Source of the DNA: Spongilla lacustris
Taxonomy: Eukaryota; Porifera; Demospongiae; Spongillida; Spongillidae
Assembly (NCBI GenBank): GCA_949361645.1
Contig: OX442427.1
Location: forward strand, 2,592,179-2,656,178
Reading direction: 5' to 3'
Length of the DNA stretch: 64,000 nt
The first letter of the stretch is position 1; every line of letters starts with the position of its first letter. The notes beneath the pieces are model-generated. The model saw nothing but the letters and a program-made list of their open reading frames with translations, searched no databases and was not told the origin of the DNA. This document shows, one piece after another, positions 23,101 to 34,079 of the stretch. Position numbers and translations under genes: made by a program.

Positions 23101-26100
23101 GAAGCGCTCGCTAGTCAGTGAGTAAACAGGTACACAAGAACGTAAAAGGACAATGGCTAGCTACTAGCCCCACCATATGTTATCACAGACATGGTGCCCA
23201 CAGACATACTCAGAACATAAATAAAAATGAGTGAAACAATATAAAAATTAGTGCATGATGTAGGATTTGTAGATAGCAATTGATGAGTAAAAAAGTGTGC
23301 TATAAGTATGATTTTGTAATGTATCATTACTGTCGATAAGTAAGGAAACAAGTAATTGCAGAAATTATGCATTCATTAATTTATAAATATTACAGACCTA
23401 CATTACTTAGCAAATTTACTACCTGCCTGGAATTCTGTGCTAAATTTAGATATGTAATATTAATCAATTAATGAATGCACAATGTCCATAATTCCTTGTT
23501 TCCTTACTTTTACTCAATTGCTAGCTACAGATCCTAAATCATCTAATTTTATTTTAATTTTTTATATTTATTGTCAATCCATACCTCATATTCAAGATAG
23601 AATAAGTAAAAATATTATGTAAGGAGTATCACTAATTATGTAATATAGCATGCATCAATATACAACTTTTGTAATGTTGAGCTATTCAAATTTGATTGAA
23701 AATTTGAATAAAATCCTTATCAGTTGTTGCAGTCAAGACGTAACACCACATTACCCTAGCAATTGCACATTGTCTGTCAGACTGTCATATGTTAAAAAGT
23801 TGACCAATACTTCATACCAATGAAGCCTTGCCTATACTTGCCATAACTTAGTATACCTGTGCATATATATTTATGTTGATAACAAGCCAGGTTAGGGCAC
23901 ACATTTATGTACCTTCACTGATCCACCTTCAAGTTTCCTAGCTTCAATTAGAGCTTCGACAGTATCAGTTAGACACTTACCACACTTCATCATTTCCTTA
24001 GGAAGTACCCAAGTTGAAAAGTAGCTCAAAAATGGAAAATGACCTAAGCAACGGGGAAGAAAAGAATTGCAATAATATAAACATGTTGCCTTCACTTTCA
24101 TGTATGAATCGCCTACTACAATTGGTCTGAATTTTACATGTATATCAGGGGCGGCGGAAGGTATATTCAAGTGGGGGGGGGGGGGGGGGGGGGGGGGGGG
24201 GTAAGTCTATGAATATACAATCAGTGGGCGTGGTAGATAGTGGTCGCACGCGCGAAAATGAACCGCTTGTTGATTAGCTACTTAACGGTTCACACTTTTA
24301 ATATCATCCGATACCAGTTCTCTTTGGTTATAATGTACAACACGGTTAGTTACGGCTAATAATAATTCTACTTGGTAAAGTTGGGGGGGTAAATACCCCC
24401 CTACCCCCCCCCTTCCCCCCGGTTCCGCCGCCGCTGTATATGTATAACTTTCAACTCAATTGTGACTTATTACACGTAGTTGAATGTATAGAACAGGTGA
24501 CAGGAATCATCAGAATAATGAATGTTTCAGCACTTACTTATGACTGCAAGTACAGTGAAAGGGTCCATAATAGCAGCACCCGTTTTTTGAAACTCAAATA
24601 TTGTCTTTGCTGCAATAAGCACTTGATCCCCATTTTCATTTCCTGAATGCAGATCTACTTGCCTCCCAAATGCCACAGCGAGGATGGACTCCATTGTGAA
24701 GGCACCAAAGGCCCTACCAGTTGTAAAGGTACAATACATACATACATGTACGTACATGTAACATGCAGAAATTTGCAGACTCACCTCCATACTTCAATGC
24801 TCTGTCCACTTTGAGAAGCACTTCCCAACTGCTTCACAATCTTATCCACACTTTGCTGCACAATTGAAACCATCTGTAAAAGTGTACAACATTTTCTCAA
24901 ATCAGATTCAATACCAGCAAATATTTTGTCACCATTACCTTAATTAGAACAAAAATAAGAGAGAACAGCTGCATTTCATTATTTTCCTCCATAAATGCTC
25001 ACAAATGTTTATTTCCCCATTTTAAATGCATGTGTCATGCTGTGTGCAGGTACCTGCTTCATTTTGCTTCCTGTGAAAGTTGGACTAATGGCATGGCGAG
25101 ACCTTCTCCAGTATTCCCCTTTTGATTCTAGTAAGTTAGGCTCGAGGTCAAAGAATTTTTTTGAATCAGTAAACACCTGTAAATGTAGCATTCGATCTCA
25201 GCATTAGATACGTAATTAAAGCATACCAAAAAAGTACACATGTAAGGTTAATAGACATGGCTAAAATTAAATAAACATCACTATTGAAACAGCACTGTTG
25301 AAATTTCCCTTGTCATGGGTGCTGTACATGTACATGTACAGTATTAGAATCAGCTTCTTTGTTTCCTTGCCATGTAAACATATAAAAAGTTTTTTTGCTA
25401 ATTCAAGTCAAAAAGTAATTGCAAGGACTGTACTTAAAATAGCACAATCTTGGTCTAATGTTTATCTCTTTTTCGAAAGTGTTGTTAGTCTAGCCATAGT
25501 GTCCTATTTAAATTTAAACATATATTCATTGGCCTATGCTATGCAAAGTACATGTAGATACAGACTGAGCATTACATGTATCTAACAAATTTATTTGCTA
25601 CACCTCTCCCAGAGCTCTCCTGCCAATAATTAGGATCACCTTCTGTCCATATTGTCTCCCCCATTAATATACATGATGCCATGATAGGGGGTTGGGAGTA
25701 TCATGTGTACCATTGGCTATAATGGCTGAGAGTGTGCTTTTAATTAATGATGGAAGTCTGAGACTTCATAACTCTTAGTTCAATTGGCATTCCTTAGTGT
25801 ATACTGAGCGCAACATGGTGTCAGGAGTGGAATCCTTGTCTCTATAATAGCTAAGGGCCATGGGAAAGTTTTCAGTTCTCAAACCCATTGGGAAAGATCT
25901 GGAAAGTGAACGCATGTGGCAACACTTATCAGATGCTGGAGTTGCCTTAGTCTATTCAGGTGTGCCATGCTGGAGATGGAAGCAACAGCTGCAAATTTAC
26001 AGACATGGAGTGAAGTAAAGAACAACAGTCCTGAGCTGCATGTGGTTGCTGACATTACAGGACAATTTGGGAAGGGAAAATGGTGGAACTGGAATAGCAG

Positions 26101-29100
26101 TGAGCACAAGGACGCAGGAGTCATTGGGCAAGAGGAATCCGGTGGTGAAAGGTTGTTACGAGTGTGGTAGAGCTCACAAGTATGGACTATGCCCCCACAT
26201 TTGGTCAGGTGTGCCGGAAATTTGGAACCATGAACCATTATGAAAAACTATCCACATATTAACAAACGGCAATGTTCACAAATGGTTCAAAGTAAAGGAT
26301 GTGATGACATGCATTTGCCAGCAATGTAATATAATATTAGGCAACTACTTTACTTGGTACCAAAATGAGCTAGCTCAATGAAGTTTAAGGTATGCATAAA
26401 CAAATTAGAGGAATTATTATATTTAATAGTTAATAAACAAAAATCAAACATACTGATAGTGATTAAATTGGACCAATAATTCCAACTGTAGTATGGTTAT
26501 TCAGATGTATAACTATCATACATGTACATAATTTCTTTGAAAGGTTAATAAAGCTGCACAATAAAAAAATTCAAACCAACAAATATTTGACAAACTCTCA
26601 CACAATCAAATTGCATAACTCTATAACAGATTGCAGTTGGTTAATTGATATCAGTTTTATTTATAGCTTAACCCAGTCCTTGGTTACCTATTATTATTAT
26701 TTTAAACTTAGCATATTGAATAGGTGGACCATGAAATATTTTATCTGTTATGACTTAAATTTAGATACTAAACCATTTTAAGTTCATATAGTAAAATGCC
26801 ACTGAGCGTTTTTTTTATGCATTCACATATGCTGCTGTACTTTACTATTCTTCATTGCCACAACATACCAGTTTCAATAAGTACTCTGCTGAATGCATAG
26901 CCTTTCTCTCTTTCAGCACACAACATCGGTACCAAAAGCTCATGCTGATCCTGAGGTCATACCAACTAGAGGTACAGTGGAGTGATTGTGGAGATGAATG
27001 ACCTTTACATCAAATGCAGCAGTATGGGAGAGAGACCACTTTGGGATAATAACACCCACTGGCTGAGTGCAGACTTTATTGAAGCCAATACCACACCCTT
27101 TTCTAGCTTCTATGTATGGCTGCGAAACTCAGTAAAACACTTGTGGAGACGATAAGGGATTGTAATGTAACACAATAGTGTTAAAGAGTACATGGTGATG
27201 AGGTGACCTAGCCATGATTTGAGCAAAGCCTGTGGCTCATTGGAGTCCACAGAGAGGCCTAGGCCTGATGAGGATATGTCTCTAAACGAGGAGTTGGCAT
27301 TTGGTGCTGAAATAGAAAGCAACCTAACTATTGTCACTGTGTCAGACACCCTTGGAATGGAAGAAAAGCCCATGCAGATTTTTAGTTTTCTAATAAAGAT
27401 TTCTGACAGGGTAGATTAATCAATAAGTCCTGGACTGACCTATGGCCAAATAGATTACTATTTTATAGCATACTTCAGATAAATAGGCCCTGCATGATGA
27501 TTGGAGGTGACCAGGGAAGTACAGTGTAGTTGGAGTATGTGTGTGCTAAATGAGCAAGCTCAAAGAAGTTGCTTCAGTTACAATTAAAGGAGAAAAACTG
27601 ATATCGGTGGATCATTTAGTTTAGGCAACTGTTCAACAGCTTGCAAGCAAAAGATTGCATTGTCTGTTCAACAAATGTGGCATACATGTAGATCTTAGCA
27701 CTGCCAATGGGTACACCTAGTACAATGTAAGAAACTGTGGTGTACGACAGGATTAACATGCTGATCTTGCAGTGCCATGTACTATTGAGCTCACAATGAG
27801 GCATGTACAAGCAATACCTTTTTATTTCTATAGTCTTCAGACCATTAAATTATTTAGTACAAGGTTAGCACAATCATCAAGTTACCAAGCATTAAACATT
27901 AGGGAGCACTAGCAGTGGATTGTGCAATAGGATGCAAGACTTGTAAACAGTAGGGTCCCCCTGTTGTGCATCAGTACACCAGGTGAGTTCTTTCAAGGGA
28001 TGCCAAAGGTTGGAATGCTTTCCAATTCATTAAACAAAAATTGGGATATACATTTTGTATGTGTACACAAAGGATGACATATTCAAATTGTCTTTTTTAG
28101 AGTCCATTTCAAAGATACAGTTGAGCAACTTTTCGCACTCTATGTGTGCCAATGATGCTATCATTTGCTCAGTTCCCATGTATTGTATAAATGCAGTTTT
28201 GAATGAATCATTGGCACAAGTCAAGCAATAAAATATTACACTATCTGTTTACAATGTAATTTTTTTTGTTGTAGAACTTGTAGCTACAATTGACGGTTAT
28301 AGCTCATATTTAAATACCTTGCTATATGACTGCAGTTGGTATAGCTGACATATACTTGGATCATAGCATCTGGACAAAAAGTGCATTTAAGCAGACTGCA
28401 AAAACACTAGAAGCTATATGCGCATGTATATGAAGTGGATTCATACACTTGTGGTGACTTCAGACCTTTTATAAATGCATTTACTGCATGTATTACACAG
28501 TGTCCATTATATATCAATGATCACTTACTATATGGTCAGTGAATGCATCAAAATTTTTAACTGTTATCAACTTCAGAAGCTCCAGATCAGTAACCAGAAG
28601 AACTGGTACTGCACCAATGTAGAAACTAGAGAATGAAATATGCTTATTAAAGAACACAAGGTCCAAATCTCAAAACAGCACTCTGTGTGAAATGCAATTA
28701 ATACATGTAGATCTACATACAAAATGCACACAAATAGGCATTTCACTATTGAAGGAAAGTGATGTGCATGGAGCTCTACAACAGTGCATGTCTTAGCTTA
28801 CAAGTATCCTTTCACTCATATCACGATTTAACTACAGTAGGTTTATCACATTGCATGTCACATCCATGGTATATGGCTGACAAATCACTGAAGCAGTATA
28901 TCACCATGCAAGCTTAGCAGGAAGGGCTGACTGGTTGGATCCCAAACATGTTTGCACAGTCTGTTAATGTATATTTGCCTTTACAATTATATCAAAGTGA
29001 ATATCCAAACTTCATGATTTCGATAGCCATACAAAAGGGCAGTGCTTCATGTATATGTGTATGCGCACATATTACTTATACATTATTCGCATGGTTGTGT

Positions 29101-31526
29101 GCCATGTACATGTATGTGCATGCACATGTTGGATATGTTTTTGAAATTTGATTAATATGATGTGTGTGTTTGCATGTACAAAACTATTCCACTATATATG
29201 TTAAACATTTATACATGTATTTGTAATAGTTTTCTAAAAACAATACAACTGATGCACCAAGCGTGAAAGCATGCTTGAGGCTCTTCGCAAAGAATGAGCT
29301 GAGGTAATGAAAACACTATGTTCAGACACCTTTGAATGTAAGGCAAGGCTGGACAGCCAATTGCTGGATAAATAGATGAATGGTTATGTATGTGTGTGTG
29401 TGTTTGTGTGTGTGTGTGCATGTGTGGTAACACTACTGAATTGTGTCTCTGCATGCAGTGTATTTTGATAGTCTAGTTGTGCACAGGAGTTATCAAAAAT
29501 GTATTGCAACGATGGTGCAGTTACATGTACATGTATATTGCGATCTTCTGTCACTAACTGTTTTGCTTTTTAATGAGCTAATCAAATGCAATGTAGCAAC
29601 TATTAGTATTGAAAATAAATAATTGTGCAAACAAGTGTTGAACTCACCCAGAAACGTCACCATATGTTCGTTGGAGATCATCCATCATGCCTATGCGGTC
29701 CTACAGAGGATTATAATTAGCTTATGGATGGAAAACATACAGGTGATTGCAAGCATTGTCAGCTGGTCTTTTAACTGATTTACCTGATTATGTTTTTGCA
29801 TTGATTTTTATTTTGGCTGTAAGATTACTTATCTTCATCCTTTGAATACAACATTTTTCATAATCTCCACTCATTTTTTTGGTAGGGATTTGATGAGGCA
29901 ACTTGATCTTGTCAACAGAAAATGGTTTTCACTTAGGAGTTGCACAATACCCTCCCAATCTCTAGTTAAGTTTTTTTAAATGTACTTATTGTTTTGCATA
30001 ACATATACAAATGGATATTTTTAATGCTTCAATATTCTGACTCTATAAGGAATGTGTTACTCACGCCCAATATATGAGCTACTGAGGTAGCAGTTTAAGC
30101 ACACATGTATTCAGTTCTTCCAACTTTCGTCCTCTTCTTTTAAGTGTCATATCTCATTTAATTTTATATCATCTTTATAGGCCTAATCAGCTCTTCTAAG
30201 TCCTTGACCAATTTGAAAAGGAATTGAATATATTATGGCTGATCATAATTCATAAATCTACTGATACTAGAAGTCTAGGTAAACCAGCATCTGTGAAACG
30301 AACTTTGTATGTATTCCCCAACTTAGACTCGAGTAGCATCATTATACGGAAATTGCAATTGGCAATTATTCAAACACGTGGTCTCCAGCAAAAATAAAAT
30401 ATTGCGCATAGTCCAAATTTTTTAAAACTTGCATATTATAACACCAGGAGATTAATGGAACGGTGCAAGGTGTTTAGAAGAAGGTACGGAAAAAAGGCAT
30501 GATTATACTACCCGAAGGTTGAATAATTTACATAATTTCATACAAAACAGTGTTTCAAATAAAACAACCACATCTTCTCACAGAGGATTGATTACACACT
30601 AAGAAAACCTAATTCTAACATGTAATACGATAGTTGCCAGACATTCAATGGTGGGCTGAAAATGTTCCATTGTGCATCGTCAGATCGTCCTGAAAGTTTC
30701 ATGGTACAATATTAGCAATGGTATGTCTACAACGTTTTTTTTTTGACGTTTTAAAGAAGGTACAATTATGGGAAGAAAAAAAAATCGCAACGTTTATTGT
30801 ATACTCTAATTAGAAAGCAGTTAACCTCAGCACTTTCTCAGCGACTGGACATGGGTCACTATTATTTCATACAGACCATTTGATTAAAACCGCACCTACC
30901 GGTAACTATTTTAATCATAAAGTATGTGTTTTAAAAACGGAATGGATATGTAACGGAGCGTCCGTTTGTAATCTACTTCACATATTTTTGGAAAGTAATG
31001 TCAACTGTACGCATTTCTGTGTCCGTTAGGTGATTGGGCCGTGCATGGATGCGTCGACTCGGCCGGCCATGCAGGCCTCGTTGAGAATCAGACCACCAAC
31101 TGGGCGGGGATGGGTTGACCGGTTGAGATTCCTGGTCACCCTCTGAACCTGGAGACCATGCGCACCATTCCAAGATGCAGCTACGTATACGTATCCGCAG
31201 CTGGGATGCATTGGGTCGTACACTTGTGTGTTTCGCACATTTCACATCAGCGGTTTTGTGGTTATAACCAAGAGCTCTAATACGGTTTTGCAGTTTAAAC
31301 AAATAACAAAAGGAGGTTTGTGTCCCACACACGTAAGACATTTAATAACATTTTTAAAAACATATATACATGTAACTCATTGTTAAAATGTTCACAAAAC
31401 ATCGCTCGAGTTATATTGTTAGCCACTAAGGGAGGTACGTACAAACGTGTCTGGCTGGAGTCGTGCACCGAGAAGACCGTGCAGTGCGCACATGCACAGT
31501 CCATCTCATTGCAGTTGGGTACATAC

Positions 31527-31614
<88 letters not shown>

Positions 31615-33526
31615 AAGGAGCTCTGTGTTTGCATTGGTTTAATAACCATGTAAACATTTAGATTTATCATTTCCAAACAGGGCCCATGTCTGACCTCCCC
31701 TGCTCCCCCTCCACCTCCCCTTGCTCCCCCTCCACCTCCCCTACTCCCCCTTCACGTCCCCCTGTCACCCTCCACCTCCTCCTGCTCCCCCTCCACCTCC
31801 CCCTGCTCCCCATCCACCTCCCCTGCTCCCCCTCCACCTCCCCCTGCTCCCCTCCACCTCCCCCTGCTCACCCTCCACCTCCCCCTGCTCACCCTCCACC
31901 TCCCATGTTGATTTTCGCTGGGAAAGAGCACTATACAGCTGTGGCCAGTCTGTACACAGTATTTACCTGTATCTATCTGACACTTTCTCCTATACTTCCT
32001 AACCATTCCTTTCATCCACATTCCCTTCATGTGCATGCACACTCGCACATTTACACACCCCACAGACCCACTGTACCCATACAAAAACACACATGCACAC
32101 ACACACATACACAAACAGGCCAGTTTCCAGTATCAATGGGCTATGGAGCCATGCGTGGCAACATCAAATGTGTGGTGGTGTCTTTTAAGGAGCCCTTTGG
32201 CACCCGGGGGTGGGGTTGGGGGTGGGGGTGGGGGTGGGGCAGCTATACATGTACATTTATGAGTTTGGTATCATCAGGGATATAACATTTAAACGTCTAA
32301 TAACGAGAAATGTTTTGTGTTTACACATCTTACGTGCAATGTTTTGTGTCAAAAGCGTTGCAACACAAACCTCCTTTTGTTATTTATTTAACCTTTAATC
32401 TCCCGTCGTCCTACGCACACATGTAGGTTTAGCGTCCTACGCGTAGGACGCAAGTTAAAATTAATTTTTAGCAAACTCATATGATCAAAAAATAAACCAA
32501 AATCTCATTGCACTGTAGAAATGGTTATTAATTCAGGAAATATTTTGACTTTCTTGCAATTCTTCAAAGATTGTCAAATACAATCAATACTGCATTGCTA
32601 AAAGATGTTGTTGTGGTAAATTGCAAAGCAATTTAAAGTACCAAAAAGTAATGTTGGGAAGATCAGAGCAACATCTTAAAAGAAGGGGTAGTAGGATAGG
32701 TCTTTTGCACTAAGCATATAAAAAAGTACATTGTAGATTTGGAAATTGCTAGCTCCACAAGCTTATGAACGATAGGTATTTGTCAGACGCATGTTGCGGG
32801 AATAGCCAAGTGAATGGACAAAATCATGATAATGTACAGTGCGTTTTCGGTAAAAATGAAAAAAATCAATTAGAGTAAAAACACTGCTGTATAATGTATA
32901 AAGTAGCCCACACATCATGCTTCAAAAAACATTTTTTAAAAGTGATACTTGTCGTACTTTTTTCTTGGACAATTAAATTCTCTACATAATGCATTTTTAA
33001 GAACCGTATCTGTTTATTTGCATCGTGTAACCAAGGGTGTGATTTAAAACATAGACTGACAATTGGTAAATTTAGCATGATAGACACATCAAACAACAGT
33101 AGAGAAATGGATGCCAAAAAGCTGCATTTCTATTTATAATGAATTTTCAAATATTGGTCCTACGTAGGACTTGGACCTGGAGAATTAACATTGCGTCATA
33201 TTGGTCTGGGAACGAGACTAAGGATGTTTACATGTATCCTTCCCTACATGCCGAACCAGTGAACGCTGTGCAGCCTGTGCTGACCTTTGCTATCTTTAGC
33301 GTGACTTACTTTGACATATGAGCTCACGTTACCCCAAAACGCGCGAGGAACTGGTCCATTCACCCCCATTTTCTTCAAAGCTCCATAAGGTGCGTACGCA
33401 AATCTGAAAAATGATATCACGATCACGACTTAGAAAAGACAATGCAATTTCTTAACACACATACCTGTAGATCAGGGCAAACAGGATTGTCAAGACGGCT
33501 ATTACGAAGATGGTAATGTATAACAT
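17564..33526 (-). CDS. CYP3-like cytochrome P450, complete in 13 exons
   Basis: Exons on the minus strand: 33465-33526, 33310-33403, 29648-29700, 28529-28625, 25054-25176, 24785-24873, 24538-24713, 23913-24043, 21874-22116, 19939-20030, 19319-19456, 19095-19257 and 17564-17641. All introns are GT..AG and all phases agree. The sum is 1539 nt, giving 512 aa, a normal P450 length. The protein starts with a hydrophobic signal anchor (MLYITIFVIAVLTILFALIY), then GPVPRAFWGNV, the I-helix AGYETT (318-323), ExxR as E377-S-L-R380 (QESLRLYPPA), FRPERF and the heme loop FGWGPRNCIGMRFALMEAK with Cys457. The signature and heme loop resemble clan 3 (CYP3/CYP5) enzymes, which are endoplasmic-reticulum monooxygenases of lipophilic substrates. 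The substrate cannot be told. The start codon is the ATG opening the anchor. Confidence 0.95.
20150..20180. repeat. Poly-C run, 31 bases
   Basis: Uninterrupted C run in a P450 intron. Similar runs occur inside the hAT-like MITEs at 24146-24435 and 47343-47860, but no flanking TIR was found for this one. Confidence 0.9.
20976..21263. mobile_element. Foldback element, family F, copy 2
   Basis: The left end ACAAGTAAATCAAAAACTTC and right end GATTTACTTGT mirror each other. The arms are about 130 bp and include the TTCTCTATCGAGAAAGTGAT region. It shares termini and a GCAAGAAAACAAGG-like internal motif with copy 1. It lies in the intron after P450 exon 9. Confidence 0.88.
23215..23573. mobile_element. 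Diverged foldback element
   Basis: The left segment (AGGATTTGTAGATAGCAATT, AAGGAAACAAGTAATT, GCATTCATTAATT) is mirrored by the right segment, which holds the reverse complements in inverse order. The arms are imperfect. It lies in the intron after P450 exon 8 and probably belongs to a relative of family F (shared GGAAACAAG motif). Confidence 0.7.
24146..24435. mobile_element. hAT-like MITE with 29-G run
   Basis: Starts CAGGGGCGGCGGAAGG and ends CCGGTTCCGCCGCCGCTG. The 5-bp direct repeat TATAT flanks it. It includes a poly-G run at 24173-24201 and a second G/C-rich patch near 24383-24420. It sits in the P450 intron between exons 7 and 8. Confidence 0.75.
25600..26240 (+). mobile_element. Ty3/gypsy-like retrotransposon remnant (LTR end, primer site, gag)
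   Basis: A region ending in CA at 25815 is followed at once by TGGTGTCAGGAGTGG (25816-25830), which resembles the primer-binding site that follows a gypsy 5' LTR. Downstream, gag-like reading frames appear in broken form, starting MGKFSVLKPIGKDLESERMW near 25860. A zinc-knuckle CYECGRAHKYGLC (C-x2-C-x3-H-x4-C) is encoded at about 26154-26192. The frame changes between these parts, so the copy is broken. The left LTR boundary was not determined. It lies antisense within a P450 intron. Confidence 0.5.
26241..28528. other. P450 intron sequence, no further feature
   Basis: AT-rich intron between P450 exons 4 and 5. Short ORFs on both strands show no recognisable domain. Confidence 0.5.
31299..32387. 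mobile_element. TTAA-flanked TIR element with internal satellites
   Basis: AAATAACAAAAGGAGGTTTG at 31301 is mirrored by the reverse complement ending at 32385, giving about 22 bp of perfect TIR. TTAA lies on both sides (31295-31298 and 32388-32391), which fits a piggyBac-type target. The interior has a (TG)n tract, a CCTCCACCTCCCCCTGCTCC-type tract (about 31690-31910) and a GGGGTGGGGGT tract near 32205-32240. No transposase is seen. It lies in P450 intron 2. Confidence 0.7.
31529..31613. repeat. (TG)n microsatellite
   Basis: About 42 TG dinucleotides inside the TIR element. Confidence 0.98.
32388..32460. mobile_element. Possible end of a second piggyBac-like element
   Basis: TTAA followed by CCTTTAATCTCCCG matches the terminus of the element at 15825-16395 (CCTTTAATCCCCCG). 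Palindromic TCCTACGCGTAGGA follows. No matching opposite end was identified, so only one end is supported. Confidence 0.4.
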
Positions 33527-33796
33527 GTTCTTCTATAGGTCTACCATGTACCATAGATATTTTGTCTATATACATGTATACGCGATAATTTATTTATTTT
33601 TAAAAATTATCCACAAATTTGCATCCGGTACCATGCAAATCTAGATATAGATGTAATTCAGTTACAAAGCTAATTCGGCAAAGTCCGCCGACACTAACTT
33701 AAAAGGCGTTTCCGCATTAGGGCTCTCAAACCGCATTGATCTGGTTTGGGCTGCATAATGCCGGATCACGATACGTACATGTAATCGCGCTGACAT

Positions 33797-33966
33797 GACA
33801 TTAATCTGCGAGTTTCCACCAGCCCCAATGACCCTGGGGTGTTTGGCAGCTGGTTGTTCCCTTGCTAGCTGACAGTCTGACATTAATCTGCGAGTTTCCA
33901 CCAGCCCCAATGACCCTGGGGTGTTTGGCAGCTGGTTGTTCCCTTAACTTGCTGACAGTCTGATAA
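33797..33966. repeat. 82-bp direct repeat, two copies
   Basis: The units begin GACATTAATCTGCGAGTTTC at 33797 and 33879. The second copy runs into the Ginger-like insertion. Related sequence recurs at about 40140-40205. Confidence 0.9.
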
Positions 33967-34079
33967 CCGGTGTCATAGGGTATACGGTCCGGCCCAATTT
34001 TCGGTCCGGCGGACCGTATTCCCTTAGGGAACACGGTCCCCCCCGGACCCAACTCCCTAGGGAATACGGTCCCCCGGAC

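Noticed and set aside
32396..33193. Element from 32388 to a TTAA near 33187 as one piggyBac-like unit
   Set aside because: The two ends share only scattered bases (CTCC, GTCCTACG); not enough to call a terminal repeat.
33662..34052. Minus-strand ORFs across the 82-bp repeats and TIR
   Set aside because: Repeats and palindromic TIR produce them; no domain and no splice logic.
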